Shown piece by piece: positions 39,345-48,967 of a stretch of 64,000 nucleotides of DNA. The stretch covers positions 2,761,137 through 2,825,136 of the forward strand of contig NZ_CP021106.3 in the NCBI RefSeq assembly GCF_000355765.4. Reading direction: 5' to 3'. The stretch is from Nitrosospira lacus. GTDB taxonomy: Bacteria > Pseudomonadota > Gammaproteobacteria > Burkholderiales > Nitrosomonadaceae. How positions within the stretch are numbered: position 1 is the stretch's first letter; each line of letters opens with the position of its first letter. Position numbers and translations under genes: made by a program. The notes below the pieces were generated by a model. That model saw nothing but the letters and a program-made list of their open reading frames with translations. It was not told the DNA's origin and ran no database searches.

Positions 39345-39866
39345 ATGTCTGCCGTAATACGATTTCGCGGTTGGCGCCGTTTTCTGATAAATTTCTCCAT
39401 TGTCGCCGCAGCCCTATTTCTGGGCCTCATGTCATGGTTTATCGCCAAACCCACGGCCACGCGCTTGCATGAAACCGTATCGGGAGAGCGCATGACCTTC
39501 GCCGCGACGCCAGATATTGATGTCAGTCTGGATGCCGACAGCAGCGTCACAATCACTAACACTCAACCTCCTCGTATCGAACTGCTGCGTGGCAATGCTT
39601 ATTTCGATGTCAAGGGTAATGACGCTGGCAAACTGCAGGTAAAGGTAGGTACCACCTATATAAGAGATATCGGTACGCGTTTTAGTGTGAGCAAGCAGAC
39701 GAATGGGGGCAGCGTCGCCGTAGCGAGCGGACAGATCGAGATCCAGGTTGAGACGGGAAAGTACCTGGTTGGATCTCATGAACGCGCGGATTTCAATAAC
39801 ACGACCGTTACCGGGCAGAGGGTTATTGCCGAGGCGGAGATAGCACCGTGGCGTCCTCGCCGCTAG
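39345..39866 (+). CDS. FecR-domain membrane protein
   Basis: 173 residues from ATG 39345; the frame is open upstream to 39213 but the anchor starts here. One membrane segment at about residues 14-35 (INFSIVAAALFLGLMSWFI) leads to a periplasmic FecR domain: VSLDADSSVTITN, RIELLRGNAYFDVKG, VGTTYIRDIGTRFSVSK and GSVAVASGQIEIQV. FecR proteins usually relay receptor signals to a FecI sigma factor. Here neither FecI nor a TonB-dependent receptor is adjacent, and the N-terminal anti-sigma segment is absent. It follows exbD by about 107 bases. Confidence 0.82.
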   Translation: MSAVIRFRGWRRFLINFSIVAAALFLGLMSWFIAKPTATRLHETVSGERMTFAATPDIDVSLDADSSVTITNTQPPRIELLRGNAYFDVKGNDAGKLQVKVGTTYIRDIGTRFSVSKQTNGGSVAVASGQIEIQVETGKYLVGSHERADFNNTTVTGQRVIAEAEIAPWRPRR

Positions 39867-39992
39867 CGGGTATGCGGCTGCGTTGCCGGCCAGAAAACCA
39901 GCGGCCCCCTGTCACCATATTTCTTTCGCGGCGGCTCGGCCATTACTTTCTTTACACATGTATCACGGCGGATAACAAACGAGCGCATTTCC

Positions 39993-40694
39993 ATGAACCC
40001 TGTCGCAATCTTCAGGCAATTCCCCACTGAGGGTCCGGGGTACTTCACTACGTTTCTTGATTCACATTCCATTCCATGGCGGCTCGTGAAGATCGACGCC
40101 AATGAAAAGCTCCCGGTGAGTGCAGGTCAATTCAGTGGATTGGTATTCATGGGCGGCCCCATGAGCGTGAACGACGACCTACCCTGGATTGCACCGGTAC
40201 TTGCACTCATCCGGCAAGCGGTAGCGAACGATATCCCGGTGTTGGGCCATTGTCTTGGCGGCCAATTGATGTCAAAGGCGCTGGGCGGTACGGTAAGCAA
40301 AAGTCCGGTCAAGGAAATAGGCTGGGGCGAGGTCAGAGTCGCGGATAACGCTGTTGCCCGCGAATGGTTCGGGGAAACGTCCAGATTCGAGTCATTCCAC
40401 TGGCACGGCGAAACCTTTACCCTCCCGGATGGCGCGACTCGCCTGCTTTCCAGCCCTTATTGCAAAAATCAGGCCTTCACATTGAATATGCATTTGGGAA
40501 TGCAATGCCATGTCGAAATGACTGAAGACATGGTAAAAACCTGGTGCCAGGCAGGCACTGACGAAATCGCCGGCAGTTCCGGACCAGCGGTACAATCGGC
40601 TGCAGACATGCAAACGGATCTGGTCGATCGGGTATCGGCCCTTAATCAGATCGCCCACCATTTATATGGAAAATGGATTTCCGGTCTGCCATAG
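39993..40694 (+). CDS. Class I glutamine amidotransferase-like protein
   Basis: 233 residues with the GMP-synthase-type glutaminase fold: FSGLVFMGGPMSVNDDLPW, the nucleophile Cys in VLGHCLGGQLMSKALGG and the catalytic His in GMQCHVEMTEDMV. The glutamate that completes the triad is plausible in VEMTE. There is no synthetase domain, so it is a stand-alone glutaminase or peptidase of the family (GuaA-like, C26). No neighbour explains its substrate. It converges with yajQ. Confidence 0.87.
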   Translation: MNPVAIFRQFPTEGPGYFTTFLDSHSIPWRLVKIDANEKLPVSAGQFSGLVFMGGPMSVNDDLPWIAPVLALIRQAVANDIPVLGHCLGGQLMSKALGGTVSKSPVKEIGWGEVRVADNAVAREWFGETSRFESFHWHGETFTLPDGATRLLSSPYCKNQAFTLNMHLGMQCHVEMTEDMVKTWCQAGTDEIAGSSGPAVQSAADMQTDLVDRVSALNQIAHHLYGKWISGLP

Positions 40695-40726
40695 CAATGG
40701 TTGCTACAGCAGAATAAACTTGCGGG

Positions 40727-41212
40727 TTATTCCCGGAAATTCTGGAATTGCAGCGGAAATTCCGTGATGGATTTCTTTACCAGTTGTATTGCTTCTTGCA
40801 GGGTATCGCGCTTCGCACCTGAAATACGCACGGCCTCCCCCTGAATAGAGCCCTGTACCTTGAGTTTGCTGTCTTTGACAAGCCTGATAATCTTTTTTGC
40901 CAGATCGCTTTCCACTCCGGTTTTAACCGTGACCTGCTGTTTGACTTTATTGCCGCTGACTTTTTCTACCTGCCCTTTGTCCAGACAACGTACGTCAACA
41001 TTGCGTTTCGTAAGCTTGGCCATCAGAATATCCAATACTTGGCCAAGTTTGAATTCGTCATCAGCATAAATAGTAAGCACGTAATCTGTCTGCTCCACAC
41101 GCGCATCGGACCCCTTGAAATCAAAACGTGTGCCGACCTCCTTATTCACCTGGTCGATCGCATTTCTGATTTCCTGCTTATCCACTTCGGAAACAATATC
41201 GAATGATGGCAT
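40727..41212 (-). CDS. yajQ: YajQ-family cyclic-di-GMP/nucleotide-binding protein
   Basis: 161 residues of the DUF520 family: [53 protein letters not shown] and [15 protein letters not shown]. Members bind nucleotides, and some bind cyclic-di-GMP. AAGGA precedes the ATG by about ten bases. It is the last gene in the arg series, 72 bases after argG, and may share its transcript. Confidence 0.94.
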   Translation of the reverse strand: MPSFDIVSEVDKQEIRNAIDQVNKEVGTRFDFKGSDARVEQTDYVLTIYADDEFKLGQVLDILMAKLTKRNVDVRCLDKGQVEKVSGNKVKQQVTVKTGVESDLAKKIIRLVKDSKLKVQGSIQGEAVRISGAKRDTLQEAIQLVKKSITEFPLQFQNFRE

Positions 41213-41284
41213 AGACCCATTCCTTCAGTTAGCGGTGACAGCGCGCCTGGCCCCGGAAGATAAAGCCGAGTCGTAATCCCGCAA

Positions 41285-42526
41285 TTATTTTCTACTTTTC
41301 AAATTTTCCGCAATACGCATGCGCAGCGCACTCAACTTGATGAATCCCTCCGCATCGGCCTGGTTATAGGCGCCCTTGTCTTCCTCGAAAGTAGCGATGC
41401 GCGGATCAAACAACGAGTCCGTTTTGGAGTCTCGTCCAACCACGATCACATTGCCTTTGTAGAGCTTTACACGCACCCAGCCGTTTACATGACTTTGAGA
41501 TGCATCAATCATGGTTTGCATCATCTTGCGTTCCGGACTCCACCAGTAGCCGTTGTAGATGAGGGCGGCGTAACGTGGCATCAACTCATCTTTCAAATGC
41601 GCCACCTCCCGGTCGAGAGTGATGGATTCAATGGCACGATGAGCGCGCAACATTATAGTGCCGCCGGGGGTCTCGTAACAGCCACGGGATTTCATGCCCA
41701 CGTAACGATTCTCGACCAGATCCAGACGTCCGATCCCATGCTTGCCGCCTAATTGGTTGAGTTTGGCGAGTATGCGCGCGGGAGAAAGCTTCTTACCATT
41801 CAAGGCGATGATATCGCCGTGCTTGAACTCCAGATCAAGGTATTGCGCCTCGCCGGGTGCCTTTTCCGGCGAAACACTCCAACGCCACATCGATTCTTCC
41901 GGCTCCTGTGCGGGATCTTCCAGGATACGGCCCTCATAGGAGATATGCAGTAGATTGGCGTCCATGCTGTAAGGGGAGCCGCCCTTTTTCTTCATTTCCA
42001 CCGGAATGCCATGCTGTTCCGCATAAGACAGAAGTTTTTCCCGGGATGTGAGATCCCACTCCCGCCATGGCGCGATCACACGAATATCGGGTTGAAGCGC
42101 GTAATAGCCAAGTTCGAAGCGCACCTGATCATTACCCTTTCCCGTTGCACCGTGCGAGACCGCATCCGCTCCGGTTTTACGCGCAATTTCAATTTGACGC
42201 TTGGCAATCAACGGGCGCGCGATACTGGTACCGAGCAGGTATTCTCCTTCGTATACCGTATTGGCGCGAAACATGGGAAAAACGAAATCACGCACAAATT
42301 CCTCGCGCAGATCGTCAATGAAGATTTCCTTTACTCCAAGTTGTCTGGCCTTTGCACGCGCAGGCTCTACCTCTCCTCCTTGACCTATATCCGCGGTGAA
42401 AGTAACAATCTCGCACTGGTATGTATCTTGCAGCCATTTCAAAATCACCGACGTATCGAGTCCGCCGGAAAAGGCCAAAACGACCTTGTTAACTTTAGAC
42501 GTGCCGCCTTTCTTCATTTTTTTCAT
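41285..42526 (-). CDS. argG: Argininosuccinate synthase
   Basis: Joins citrulline and aspartate with ATP in arginine synthesis. 413 residues. The PP-loop is [18 protein letters not shown]; further blocks are [48 protein letters not shown] and [18 protein letters not shown] short Lys-rich N-terminal extension ([10 protein letters not shown]) precedes the fold. It follows argF by 113 bases and precedes yajQ on the same strand, forming argD-argF-argG. Confidence 0.96.
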   Translation of the reverse strand: MKKMKKGGTSKVNKVVLAFSGGLDTSVILKWLQDTYQCEIVTFTADIGQGGEVEPARAKARQLGVKEIFIDDLREEFVRDFVFPMFRANTVYEGEYLLGTSIARPLIAKRQIEIARKTGADAVSHGATGKGNDQVRFELGYYALQPDIRVIAPWREWDLTSREKLLSYAEQHGIPVEMKKKGGSPYSMDANLLHISYEGRILEDPAQEPEESMWRWSVSPEKAPGEAQYLDLEFKHGDIIALNGKKLSPARILAKLNQLGGKHGIGRLDLVENRYVGMKSRGCYETPGGTIMLRAHRAIESITLDREVAHLKDELMPRYAALIYNGYWWSPERKMMQTMIDASQSHVNGWVRVKLYKGNVIVVGRDSKTDSLFDPRIATFEEDKGAYNQADAEGFIKLSALRMRIAENLKSRK

Positions 42527-42639
42527 GTTTGACTCATGGATAAAAACTCTTGAAACTGCTCACAATACTCCACACTCCGCGCGCTCCGGCAGCTGACAAA
42601 AAAATAGGGCGATGAGGATTCCGCCATGTGAATCGCGGG

Positions 42640-43581
42640 TTAATATTTGGCACTAACGGAAGCACCGCTTAATCTTCCCAATAGCAAATATTCCATCAGC
42701 GCCTTTTGGGTATGCAACCGGTTCTCGGCTTCTTCCCAGACAATTGATTGGGGACCGTCAATAACCTCCGCCGCCACTTCTTCTCCTCGATGGGCCGGCA
42801 GGCAGTGCATGAACAAAGTATCTTTCTTTGCACAAGACATCATTTCAGTGTCCACGCGAAAATTGGCAAAATCCTTTTTCCGCTCTTCGGTTTCCGCCTC
42901 GAAACCCATACTGGTCCAAACGTCCGTGGTAACAAGGTCGGCATCCTTCACAGCGTCATGTGGATCAGCGAATTCCTCGTAGTGGCCGGTGCCATAAAGC
43001 CCGGCCCGTTCCGGCTCGACCTCGTAACCAGGAGGAGTCGAGACATGTACATTGAAATCGAACACCTCCGCCGCCTGAAGCCAGGTATTACAAACATTAT
43101 TGGAATCCCCGATCCACGCCACGGTCTTGCCCGAGATGCTTCCACATTGCTCGATGAAAGTAAAAATATCACCCATGATCTGACAGGGGTGATACTCGTC
43201 AGTCAGCCCATTGATTACGGGTACCCGCGAATGCGCGGCGAAACGCCTGATGATATCGTGCTCATAGGTACGAATCATGACGATATCTACCATCCGTGAA
43301 ATGACACGCGCCGCATCTTCCACCGGCTCACCGCGCCCCAGCTGGGTATCTCGTGTGGAGAGATAGATCGCAGCGCCGCCCAGCTGATGCATACCCGCCT
43401 CGAATGATAGGCGGGTGCGAGTCGAGTGCTTATCGAAAATCATCGCCATGGTACGATCTTCGAGCGGCCAGTAGCGGCGGTATTGCTTGAACTCATGCTT
43501 GATCCAGCGCGCCCTTTCAAACAGATACTCGAACTCTTCCCGGGAAAAATCGTTGAACTGTAAAAAATGATTAATCTGCAT
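42640..43581 (-). CDS. argF: Ornithine carbamoyltransferase
   Basis: Makes citrulline from ornithine and carbamoyl phosphate. 313 residues from ATG 43581 (INHFLQFNDFSREEF). Motifs are FDKHSTRTRLSFEAGMHQLGG (carbamoyl-phosphate loop), HPCQIMGD, WIGDSNNVCNTWL and FMHCLPAHRGEEV (ornithine site). The open frame extends 15 codons to an ATG at 43626, but that segment is unlike the family. It lies between argD and argG on the minus strand. Confidence 0.95.
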   Translation of the reverse strand: MQINHFLQFNDFSREEFEYLFERARWIKHEFKQYRRYWPLEDRTMAMIFDKHSTRTRLSFEAGMHQLGGAAIYLSTRDTQLGRGEPVEDAARVISRMVDIVMIRTYEHDIIRRFAAHSRVPVINGLTDEYHPCQIMGDIFTFIEQCGSISGKTVAWIGDSNNVCNTWLQAAEVFDFNVHVSTPPGYEVEPERAGLYGTGHYEEFADPHDAVKDADLVTTDVWTSMGFEAETEERKKDFANFRVDTEMMSCAKKDTLFMHCLPAHRGEEVAAEVIDGPQSIVWEEAENRLHTQKALMEYLLLGRLSGASVSAKY

Positions 43582-43674
43582 AATTATTCTTGAATCATGG
43601 AAGGTGAGCTTCGAAGCCGGAAACATGAGCTGAGGATACTTCGCGTTTCACTTTTCACGATCCTCGATTCTCCG

Positions 43675-44853
43675 TCATGCCATCAGGAATTCCTTCACCA
43701 GTGCGGACAAGGTATCCACCACCTGCTCAGCCTCGCTCCGTTGCATCACGAGCGGCGGTAACAGGCGTATCACCTTATCCGAGGTCACGTTGATCAGCAG
43801 TCCTCGTTTTAACGCTTCTTTCACGAGTTCGCCGCAGGGCTTGGAGAGCTCGATACCAATCATCAGTCCCTGTCCACGAATTTGCTTGACATCCGGGAGA
43901 CCCGCCAATCGCGCTTTAAACATGCTGCGCATGAAATCACCCACTTCCAGTGCATTTTTTAGCAAATCATCTTCCCCGATCACCTCGAGGGTCGTGAGCG
44001 CTGCGGTACAGGCTAAGGGATTACCGCCAAAAGTGGAAGCATGATTACCAGGTTTGAATACTTCCGCCGCGGTGCCTTTCGCAAGACAGGCGCCAATGGC
44101 AACACCCGAACCCAAGCCTTTAGCCAGCGTTATCACATCGGGCATAATGCCGCTGTGTTGAAAGGCAAACCATTTTCCGCTACGGCCAATCCCGCATTGC
44201 ACCTCGTCCAGCATCAGCAGCCAGCCGTTCTGATCACACAGATGGCGCAAACCTTGCAGATAATTCGCCTGGGGCACATTGACCCCACCCTCGCCCTGAT
44301 AGGGCTCAACCAGTATTGCGACAACACTCTTGTTGTGTACGCCCACCTGCGCCACGGCTTCCAAATCATTGTAGGGAACCCGTGCAAAACCAGTGAGTAA
44401 TGGCTCAAAACCCGCCTGCACCTTGCGATTTCCGCTTGCAGTCAGCGTTGCCATGGTACGACCGTGAAAGGATTTTTCCATTACGATAATGGTGGGCAGA
44501 TCGATGCTGCGGCCATGCCCATAAAGCCTTGCCAGCTTGATTGCCGCTTCATTTGCTTCGGCGCCCGAGTTGCAGAAAAACGCATTGTCCATTCCTGACA
44601 ATGCCGCCAGCTTGCTGGCCAGCTGCTCCTGTTTACCTATATGATAAAGATTGGAGGTGTGGATAAGCGTCCCGGCCTGTTTACAAATCGCCGCGACAAG
44701 CCTTGGATGACAATGTCCCAGACCGCATACCGCGACGCCGGCAAGCGCGTCGAGATAACGCTTCCCCGTTTCGTCCCACAGCCATACGCCCTCCCCCCGG
44801 GCAAAAGTGACAGGTAGCTGCAGGTAGGTGTTCATCAAATTCGACATAAGCAC
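43675..44853 (-). CDS. argD: Acetylornithine aminotransferase
   Basis: PLP enzyme of fold type I that transaminates N-acetylglutamate semialdehyde, and often also acts in lysine synthesis. 392 residues. Motifs are FFCNSGAEANEAAIKLAR, FHGRTMATL, LMLDEVQCGIGRSGKWF and the PLP lysine in ITLAKGLGSGVAIGA. Start codons at residues 1 and 3 are equally possible. It precedes argF by 93 bases and, with argF, argG and argJ at 61662, supplies much of the arginine route. Confidence 0.95.
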   Translation of the reverse strand: MLMSNLMNTYLQLPVTFARGEGVWLWDETGKRYLDALAGVAVCGLGHCHPRLVAAICKQAGTLIHTSNLYHIGKQEQLASKLAALSGMDNAFFCNSGAEANEAAIKLARLYGHGRSIDLPTIIVMEKSFHGRTMATLTASGNRKVQAGFEPLLTGFARVPYNDLEAVAQVGVHNKSVVAILVEPYQGEGGVNVPQANYLQGLRHLCDQNGWLLMLDEVQCGIGRSGKWFAFQHSGIMPDVITLAKGLGSGVAIGACLAKGTAAEVFKPGNHASTFGGNPLACTAALTTLEVIGEDDLLKNALEVGDFMRSMFKARLAGLPDVKQIRGQGLMIGIELSKPCGELVKEALKRGLLINVTSDKVIRLLPPLVMQRSEAEQVVDTLSALVKEFLMA

Positions 44854-45001
44854 GTCTCTATCAATCCAAATTTTATTGTGATACTACGTTACTCAAGAAA
44901 TCTGCCAATTACAGATCAGCAAGCATATATGCCGCACAAAAATTTCTTGCGCACTTTCGCCCGGCACCGCGTTGGCAATGAGCGGCTGGGATCTTCTGAT
45001 T

Positions 45002-45032
45002 AAAAAGGTGCTCATCATCCCGGAAGAGCACC
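45002..45032 (-). terminator. Rho-independent terminator after the decarboxylase gene
   Basis: On the minus strand GGTGCTC (45032-45026) pairs with GAGCACC (45013-45007) over a 12-base loop, followed directly by TTTTT (45006-45002). The stop of the decarboxylase gene is about 90 bases upstream. The pairing is perfect and the T-run is adjacent, so this is a good terminator and separates the gene from argD. Confidence 0.75.
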
Positions 45033-45068
45033 CATCAACGAACACATTTTCCCAAAGCCAGAATGCAG

Positions 45069-45090
45069 CACGGCGGCATGAGCCGCCGTG
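45069..45090. repeat. GC-rich hairpin between decarboxylase and terminator
   Basis: CACGGCGGC (45069-45077) and GCCGCCGTG (45082-45090) make a perfect nine-pair stem with a four-base loop. On the plus strand a T-rich stretch follows; on the minus strand it lies about 35 bases after the decarboxylase stop. It may be a second terminator or an mRNA 3'-end stabiliser. Confidence 0.55.
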
Positions 45091-45124
45091 AACTGTTTGT
45101 TTTTTACACAATCTGTATCTTTAC

Positions 45125-47104
45125 CTATTTAACCAGCTTTTTCAAGCCTTTTTCCTCAGCGGCCGTCAGTAACCGCAAACACGGCAGATACCCATCATAA
45201 ACGATCCCGTGTACTTCAACACGTTTCTGTGAACGCAGCATGCTTACTAGATATTGCACGACCGCTTGCGTGATGGTTTGTCCGGGCACCAGCACTGGTA
45301 TGCCAGGCGGATAAGGAGTGATTTGATCCGCGCATATCCTTCCATCCAGATTGTTGTTTACTTTTTCCTGCTCGTCGAGCAGCGGCATCAGTTCACCGCC
45401 ACAGTAGAACGCATCACGCGGCAGATATTTCAGATCGGTAAAACCGGGAATTTCCGGAGTCTGATAGAGCCGGCGGGGCGCGCGGCCTTCGCGCGCAATG
45501 CGCATCAGCGCATCATAGAGCCGTGAAACCTTGCTGCGGGTGGTACCAATGGTAAGCAGGAGCGTCAGGGTATTGAATGTGGATTTTTCCACCTGAATAT
45601 TATAACGCTCGAATAATTCCTGAATTAAATCCTCAACCGTGAAGCCGCAACGGGAAATGTCAACGGTGACCTTGGTGGAATCAAGTTGAATATTGTCATG
45701 CTTGACTTCGTCAGGCAGCAAATCAGCAAGCTCCAGTACCCGGAACACCCCGGTGGAATTGATTTGCGTGCGCACTTCCTTCGCCAGCTCCAGTGTGCGT
45801 GAAAGCAGCTTGTACCCTTCCATCATCGCCTGCTTGCGTGCCACATCGAGGCTTGCAATCATGCTGTATTGCGGGCTGGTGGATGTATGCATGTTGAAGT
45901 TCTCACGAAACAGGTGCTCCTTGAAGCTTGGGTCGTTGACATGAATCATGCTGGATTGAGAAAAAGCCGACAGTACCTTGTGCGTACTCTGGGTAGCATA
46001 GTCTGCGCCCGCCTCCATCGCGGTGGGACGAAAAGCCGGATGAAAGCGGGCAAACCCGTACCAGGCTTCATCAATGATAACTTTGATTCCCTTGGCGTGT
46101 GCCGCCTCAATGATAGGCGGCAAGTCGTAACGCAGACCATCATACGTACAACTGGTGAGTATGAGCGCCTGTGCATCCGGGTGTTCTTCAATGGCACTGA
46201 ACAAGGTCTGCTTGGGCACCGGTCCATAAACACTGAATTTCTTGTTGACCGACGAGTCAAGATAAATTGGATGAGCGCCGGATAACACGACACCGTGATG
46301 CACGGATTTGTGGCAATTCCGGTCCAGCAGCAGCTTCTCGCCGGGAGCGAGCAATGTCTGGAATATCACCTTGTTCGCGGTGGAGGTGCCGTTAGTGGCA
46401 AAAAAAGTGCGCCGCGCCCCGAATGCCTTTGCCGCAATCTTCTGTGCCTCCGCGATTACGCCGGAGGGTTCCATCAGCGAATCAAGCATCGGTACCGACA
46501 CCGACAAGTCTGCACGAAAAATATGCTCACCGATGAACTGGTAAAAATCGCTGGCCCAGGGACTGTCACGGAGCGAATCACCGGAAGAATGCCCGGGAGT
46601 GTGCCAGGCATCCTTCGCCATCAGCACATAATTCTTGAGCTGGTCATAAAACGGGGTGCGCGCTTTTTCCTGAAGCTGAGCATTGAGAATGCGGTACATC
46701 CCCCGATAATCACGTTCCTCACGGTAGAAATAACCGTCCACCGTTTCGGAAAAAAGCGCATCTACTACTTCATCCTCTTTTTCCTGTGCAATCAGGATGT
46801 AGATATCCAGTTCCGGGCGAAACCGGGTGATTTTCTGTACCAGCGTCAATGCCGTCATTTGCAAATTACGAGAGCCCTTTTCACCATTTTTCAGGGTATA
46901 GAGCGTGTCGTCCACCACTACCGACTGAATATCGCCGTCTTCCTCGATTGCCTGCAGTGCTTCGCGTGCGGTGGTAACTCCTGCAAAAGTGATGCCTAAC
47001 GGGTTTTCCAGGGACTTGGCGGCCGCATTCAGCCCCTTGATAAGTTCCTTTAATATCAGTTTCTCATCGTTGATGACGAGAATTCGGCTGATGGGTCTCT
47101 TCAT
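45125..47104 (-). CDS. Orn/Lys/Arg decarboxylase with N-terminal receiver-like domain
   Basis: 659 residues. An N-terminal wing domain of the response-regulator fold (about 1-130) is followed by the PLP domain with DAWHTPGHSSGDSLRDSP, FFATNGTSTANKVI, the substrate/PLP region LILTSCTYDGLRYDLPPI, IDEAWYGFARFHP and the Schiff-base lysine in QSTHKVLSAFSQ (about Lys376), then the C-terminal domain ending in EVHGIVYDGYLPCLRLL. It is shorter than enterobacterial AdiA or LdcI (about 710-755). Arginine or lysine is the likely substrate; nearby arginine genes favour arginine decarboxylase for polyamine synthesis, but the substrate cannot be read. Upstream of argD on the same strand, but separated by a terminator. 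Confidence 0.88.
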   Translation of the reverse strand: MKRPISRILVINDEKLILKELIKGLNAAAKSLENPLGITFAGVTTAREALQAIEEDGDIQSVVVDDTLYTLKNGEKGSRNLQMTALTLVQKITRFRPELDIYILIAQEKEDEVVDALFSETVDGYFYREERDYRGMYRILNAQLQEKARTPFYDQLKNYVLMAKDAWHTPGHSSGDSLRDSPWASDFYQFIGEHIFRADLSVSVPMLDSLMEPSGVIAEAQKIAAKAFGARRTFFATNGTSTANKVIFQTLLAPGEKLLLDRNCHKSVHHGVVLSGAHPIYLDSSVNKKFSVYGPVPKQTLFSAIEEHPDAQALILTSCTYDGLRYDLPPIIEAAHAKGIKVIIDEAWYGFARFHPAFRPTAMEAGADYATQSTHKVLSAFSQSSMIHVNDPSFKEHLFRENFNMHTSTSPQYSMIASLDVARKQAMMEGYKLLSRTLELAKEVRTQINSTGVFRVLELADLLPDEVKHDNIQLDSTKVTVDISRCGFTVEDLIQELFERYNIQVEKSTFNTLTLLLTIGTTRSKVSRLYDALMRIAREGRAPRRLYQTPEIPGFTDLKYLPRDAFYCGGELMPLLDEQEKVNNNLDGRICADQITPYPPGIPVLVPGQTITQAVVQYLVSMLRSQKRVEVHGIVYDGYLPCLRLLTAAEEKGLKKLVK

Positions 47105-47390
47105 GAACTACTGCTTTCAATATAAAAACCGCTTTATGCGCTAAAACCACATTGATTGCAAGCCCGGGAAGAGATTTCAATCCGGATAGTCCCTGTGGAC
47201 GCGAGATCATAGCAACGCGGGTTGCCAGACAGTGCTGCCAGTTGGGAGAAATCCATAGCCTGGCTAGAATGGCCGCAAATTGACCGCCAGCACTCGGATA
47301 GGCTCGGAGAGCCGCCTGATGAATTATCCCGATTCAAGCCGGGGGCGCTGCAACGACATTGCGTTGCACCCTTCGCATGGGTGTGACTGA

Positions 47391-48830
47391 ATGCAGTCAA
47401 GAATGAAACGGTCTATATTAAGAACCATGAAACCGATCATTTCTGTTTCGTATCATGGTGTGGCGGCGATACTGCTTCTGCTGCCGGCTCTCGTTCTGGC
47501 CGCGCCAGTGATGATACTGAAAGTACAGGGACCGATCGCACCGGCCAGTGCTGACTTTATCGAACGCGGCCTTCAACGTGCCAGCAACGAAAAGGCGTTA
47601 CTCATCGTATTGCAACTGGACACACCCGGCGGTCTCGATAGCTCGATGCGTCAGATCGTGCGCGACATTTTGGCGTCATCCGTCCCGGTGGCGGTTTTTG
47701 TGGCGCCGGGCGGAGCACGGGCAGCCAGTGCCGGAACCTATATTCTTTATGCCAGTCATATCGCCGCGATGGCTCCCGGCACCAATTTGGGCGCGGCCAC
47801 GCCGGTTCAGATCGGCGGTTTGCCGGACTCGCCCGAACCGCCAACCAGGCCCAAAACCAAGCCGATGCCGTCACCGGATTCACCCGCCACAGGGCCGAAT
47901 GAGAGCCCAGATCAGAATGCACGGGATGACAGCTTGCCGGCGCGGGATAAGATGTCGCGTAAAATGATCCATGACGCCGCCGCATACATCCGCGGGCTTG
48001 CGCAGATGCGCGGGCGCAATGCGGAATGGGCAGAGCGGGCTGTGCGCGAAGCGGTAAGCCTGTCGGCGACTGAAGCCCTGGATCTCAAAGTCATCGATTA
48101 TGTTGCAACTGACGTGCCGGATCTATTGAAGCAAGTAAATGGCAAACAAGTCACCATACTTGGCCGGAATCTTGCCCTAGACACGGCTCCAGCGACAATG
48201 GAAGTCGTCGAACCGGATTGGCGCACGCAATTACTGGCGGTAATAACCAATCCCAGCGTGGCATATATACTGATGCTTATCGGCATTTACGGACTGTTCT
48301 TCGAATTTTCCAATCCCGGGTTTGTATTGCCCGGCGTGGCAGGTGCTATCTGCCTGCTGCTTGCCATGTATGCATTCCAGCTGCTACCGGTGAACTACGC
48401 CGGCCTCGCCTTGATCCTGCTCGGTATCGCATTTATAGCAGCGGAACTCTATCTGTCGGGCTTTGGTGCATTTGGCATGGGTGGCATTATTGCTTTTGTC
48501 GTCGGCTCATTGATGCTGATTGACACCGATATGCCCGGTTATGGCATTTCCTGGCCCGTGATTGCGGGAATCACCCTAGCCAGCGGATTATTCCTGGTCT
48601 CCATCATCGGCATGGCGCTGAAGTCGAGGCGCAGCCCCATCGTCAGCGGCCGTGAGGAGTTGATAGGCGCAGTGGGAGAAATGCTGGAAGATGCCTCGAG
48701 AGAGGGTATGGCGCGCATTCATGGCGAAATATGGAATGTACGTTGCGCGCAACCTCTAATCCAGGGACAGAAGGTGCGCGTAACAGGCATGGACGGTCTG
48801 GTTTTACAGGTAACTTCAGCAGAGCAGTAA
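47391..48830 (+). CDS. NfeD-family membrane serine protease (NfeD1b type)
   Basis: 479 residues as drawn, with a signal peptide (about 22-38, ISVSYHGVAAILLLLPALVLA). The ClpP-class protease domain shows LLIVLQLDTPGGLDSSMRQIV, the Ser in GARAASAGTYILYAS and the Lys region KMIHDAAAYIRGLAQMRGRN; a Pro-rich insert (about 142-180) splits it. Several membrane segments (about 285-425) and a C-terminal OB-like NfeD domain follow. ATG codons at residues 1, 5 and 13 are possible starts. It precedes the SPFH gene by 137 bases, the classic NfeD-stomatin pair. Confidence 0.9.
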   Translation: MQSRMKRSILRTMKPIISVSYHGVAAILLLLPALVLAAPVMILKVQGPIAPASADFIERGLQRASNEKALLIVLQLDTPGGLDSSMRQIVRDILASSVPVAVFVAPGGARAASAGTYILYASHIAAMAPGTNLGAATPVQIGGLPDSPEPPTRPKTKPMPSPDSPATGPNESPDQNARDDSLPARDKMSRKMIHDAAAYIRGLAQMRGRNAEWAERAVREAVSLSATEALDLKVIDYVATDVPDLLKQVNGKQVTILGRNLALDTAPATMEVVEPDWRTQLLAVITNPSVAYILMLIGIYGLFFEFSNPGFVLPGVAGAICLLLAMYAFQLLPVNYAGLALILLGIAFIAAELYLSGFGAFGMGGIIAFVVGSLMLIDTDMPGYGISWPVIAGITLASGLFLVSIIGMALKSRRSPIVSGREELIGAVGEMLEDASREGMARIHGEIWNVRCAQPLIQGQKVRVTGMDGLVLQVTSAEQ

Positions 48831-48967
48831 TCCTCAATCTGGCACTTGCAGCAAACTTCCCCAAAAGGGTAAAGGTGAGACGGCGCAGAAAGTCTCTGTG
48901 GATCATTGCTCTAAACTGAAGAATAAGTGATCAACTGTTGGATTAGGATAATCAAAGGAGGCATTCC

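Noticed and set aside
44893-45111. 72-codon minus-strand frame before argD
   Set aside because: It runs through two hairpins, including the terminator, and has no coding character.
47134-47400. 88-codon minus-strand frame before the NfeD gene
   Set aside because: Cys/Ser-rich random composition and no start signal; the region holds the promoter for the NfeD gene.
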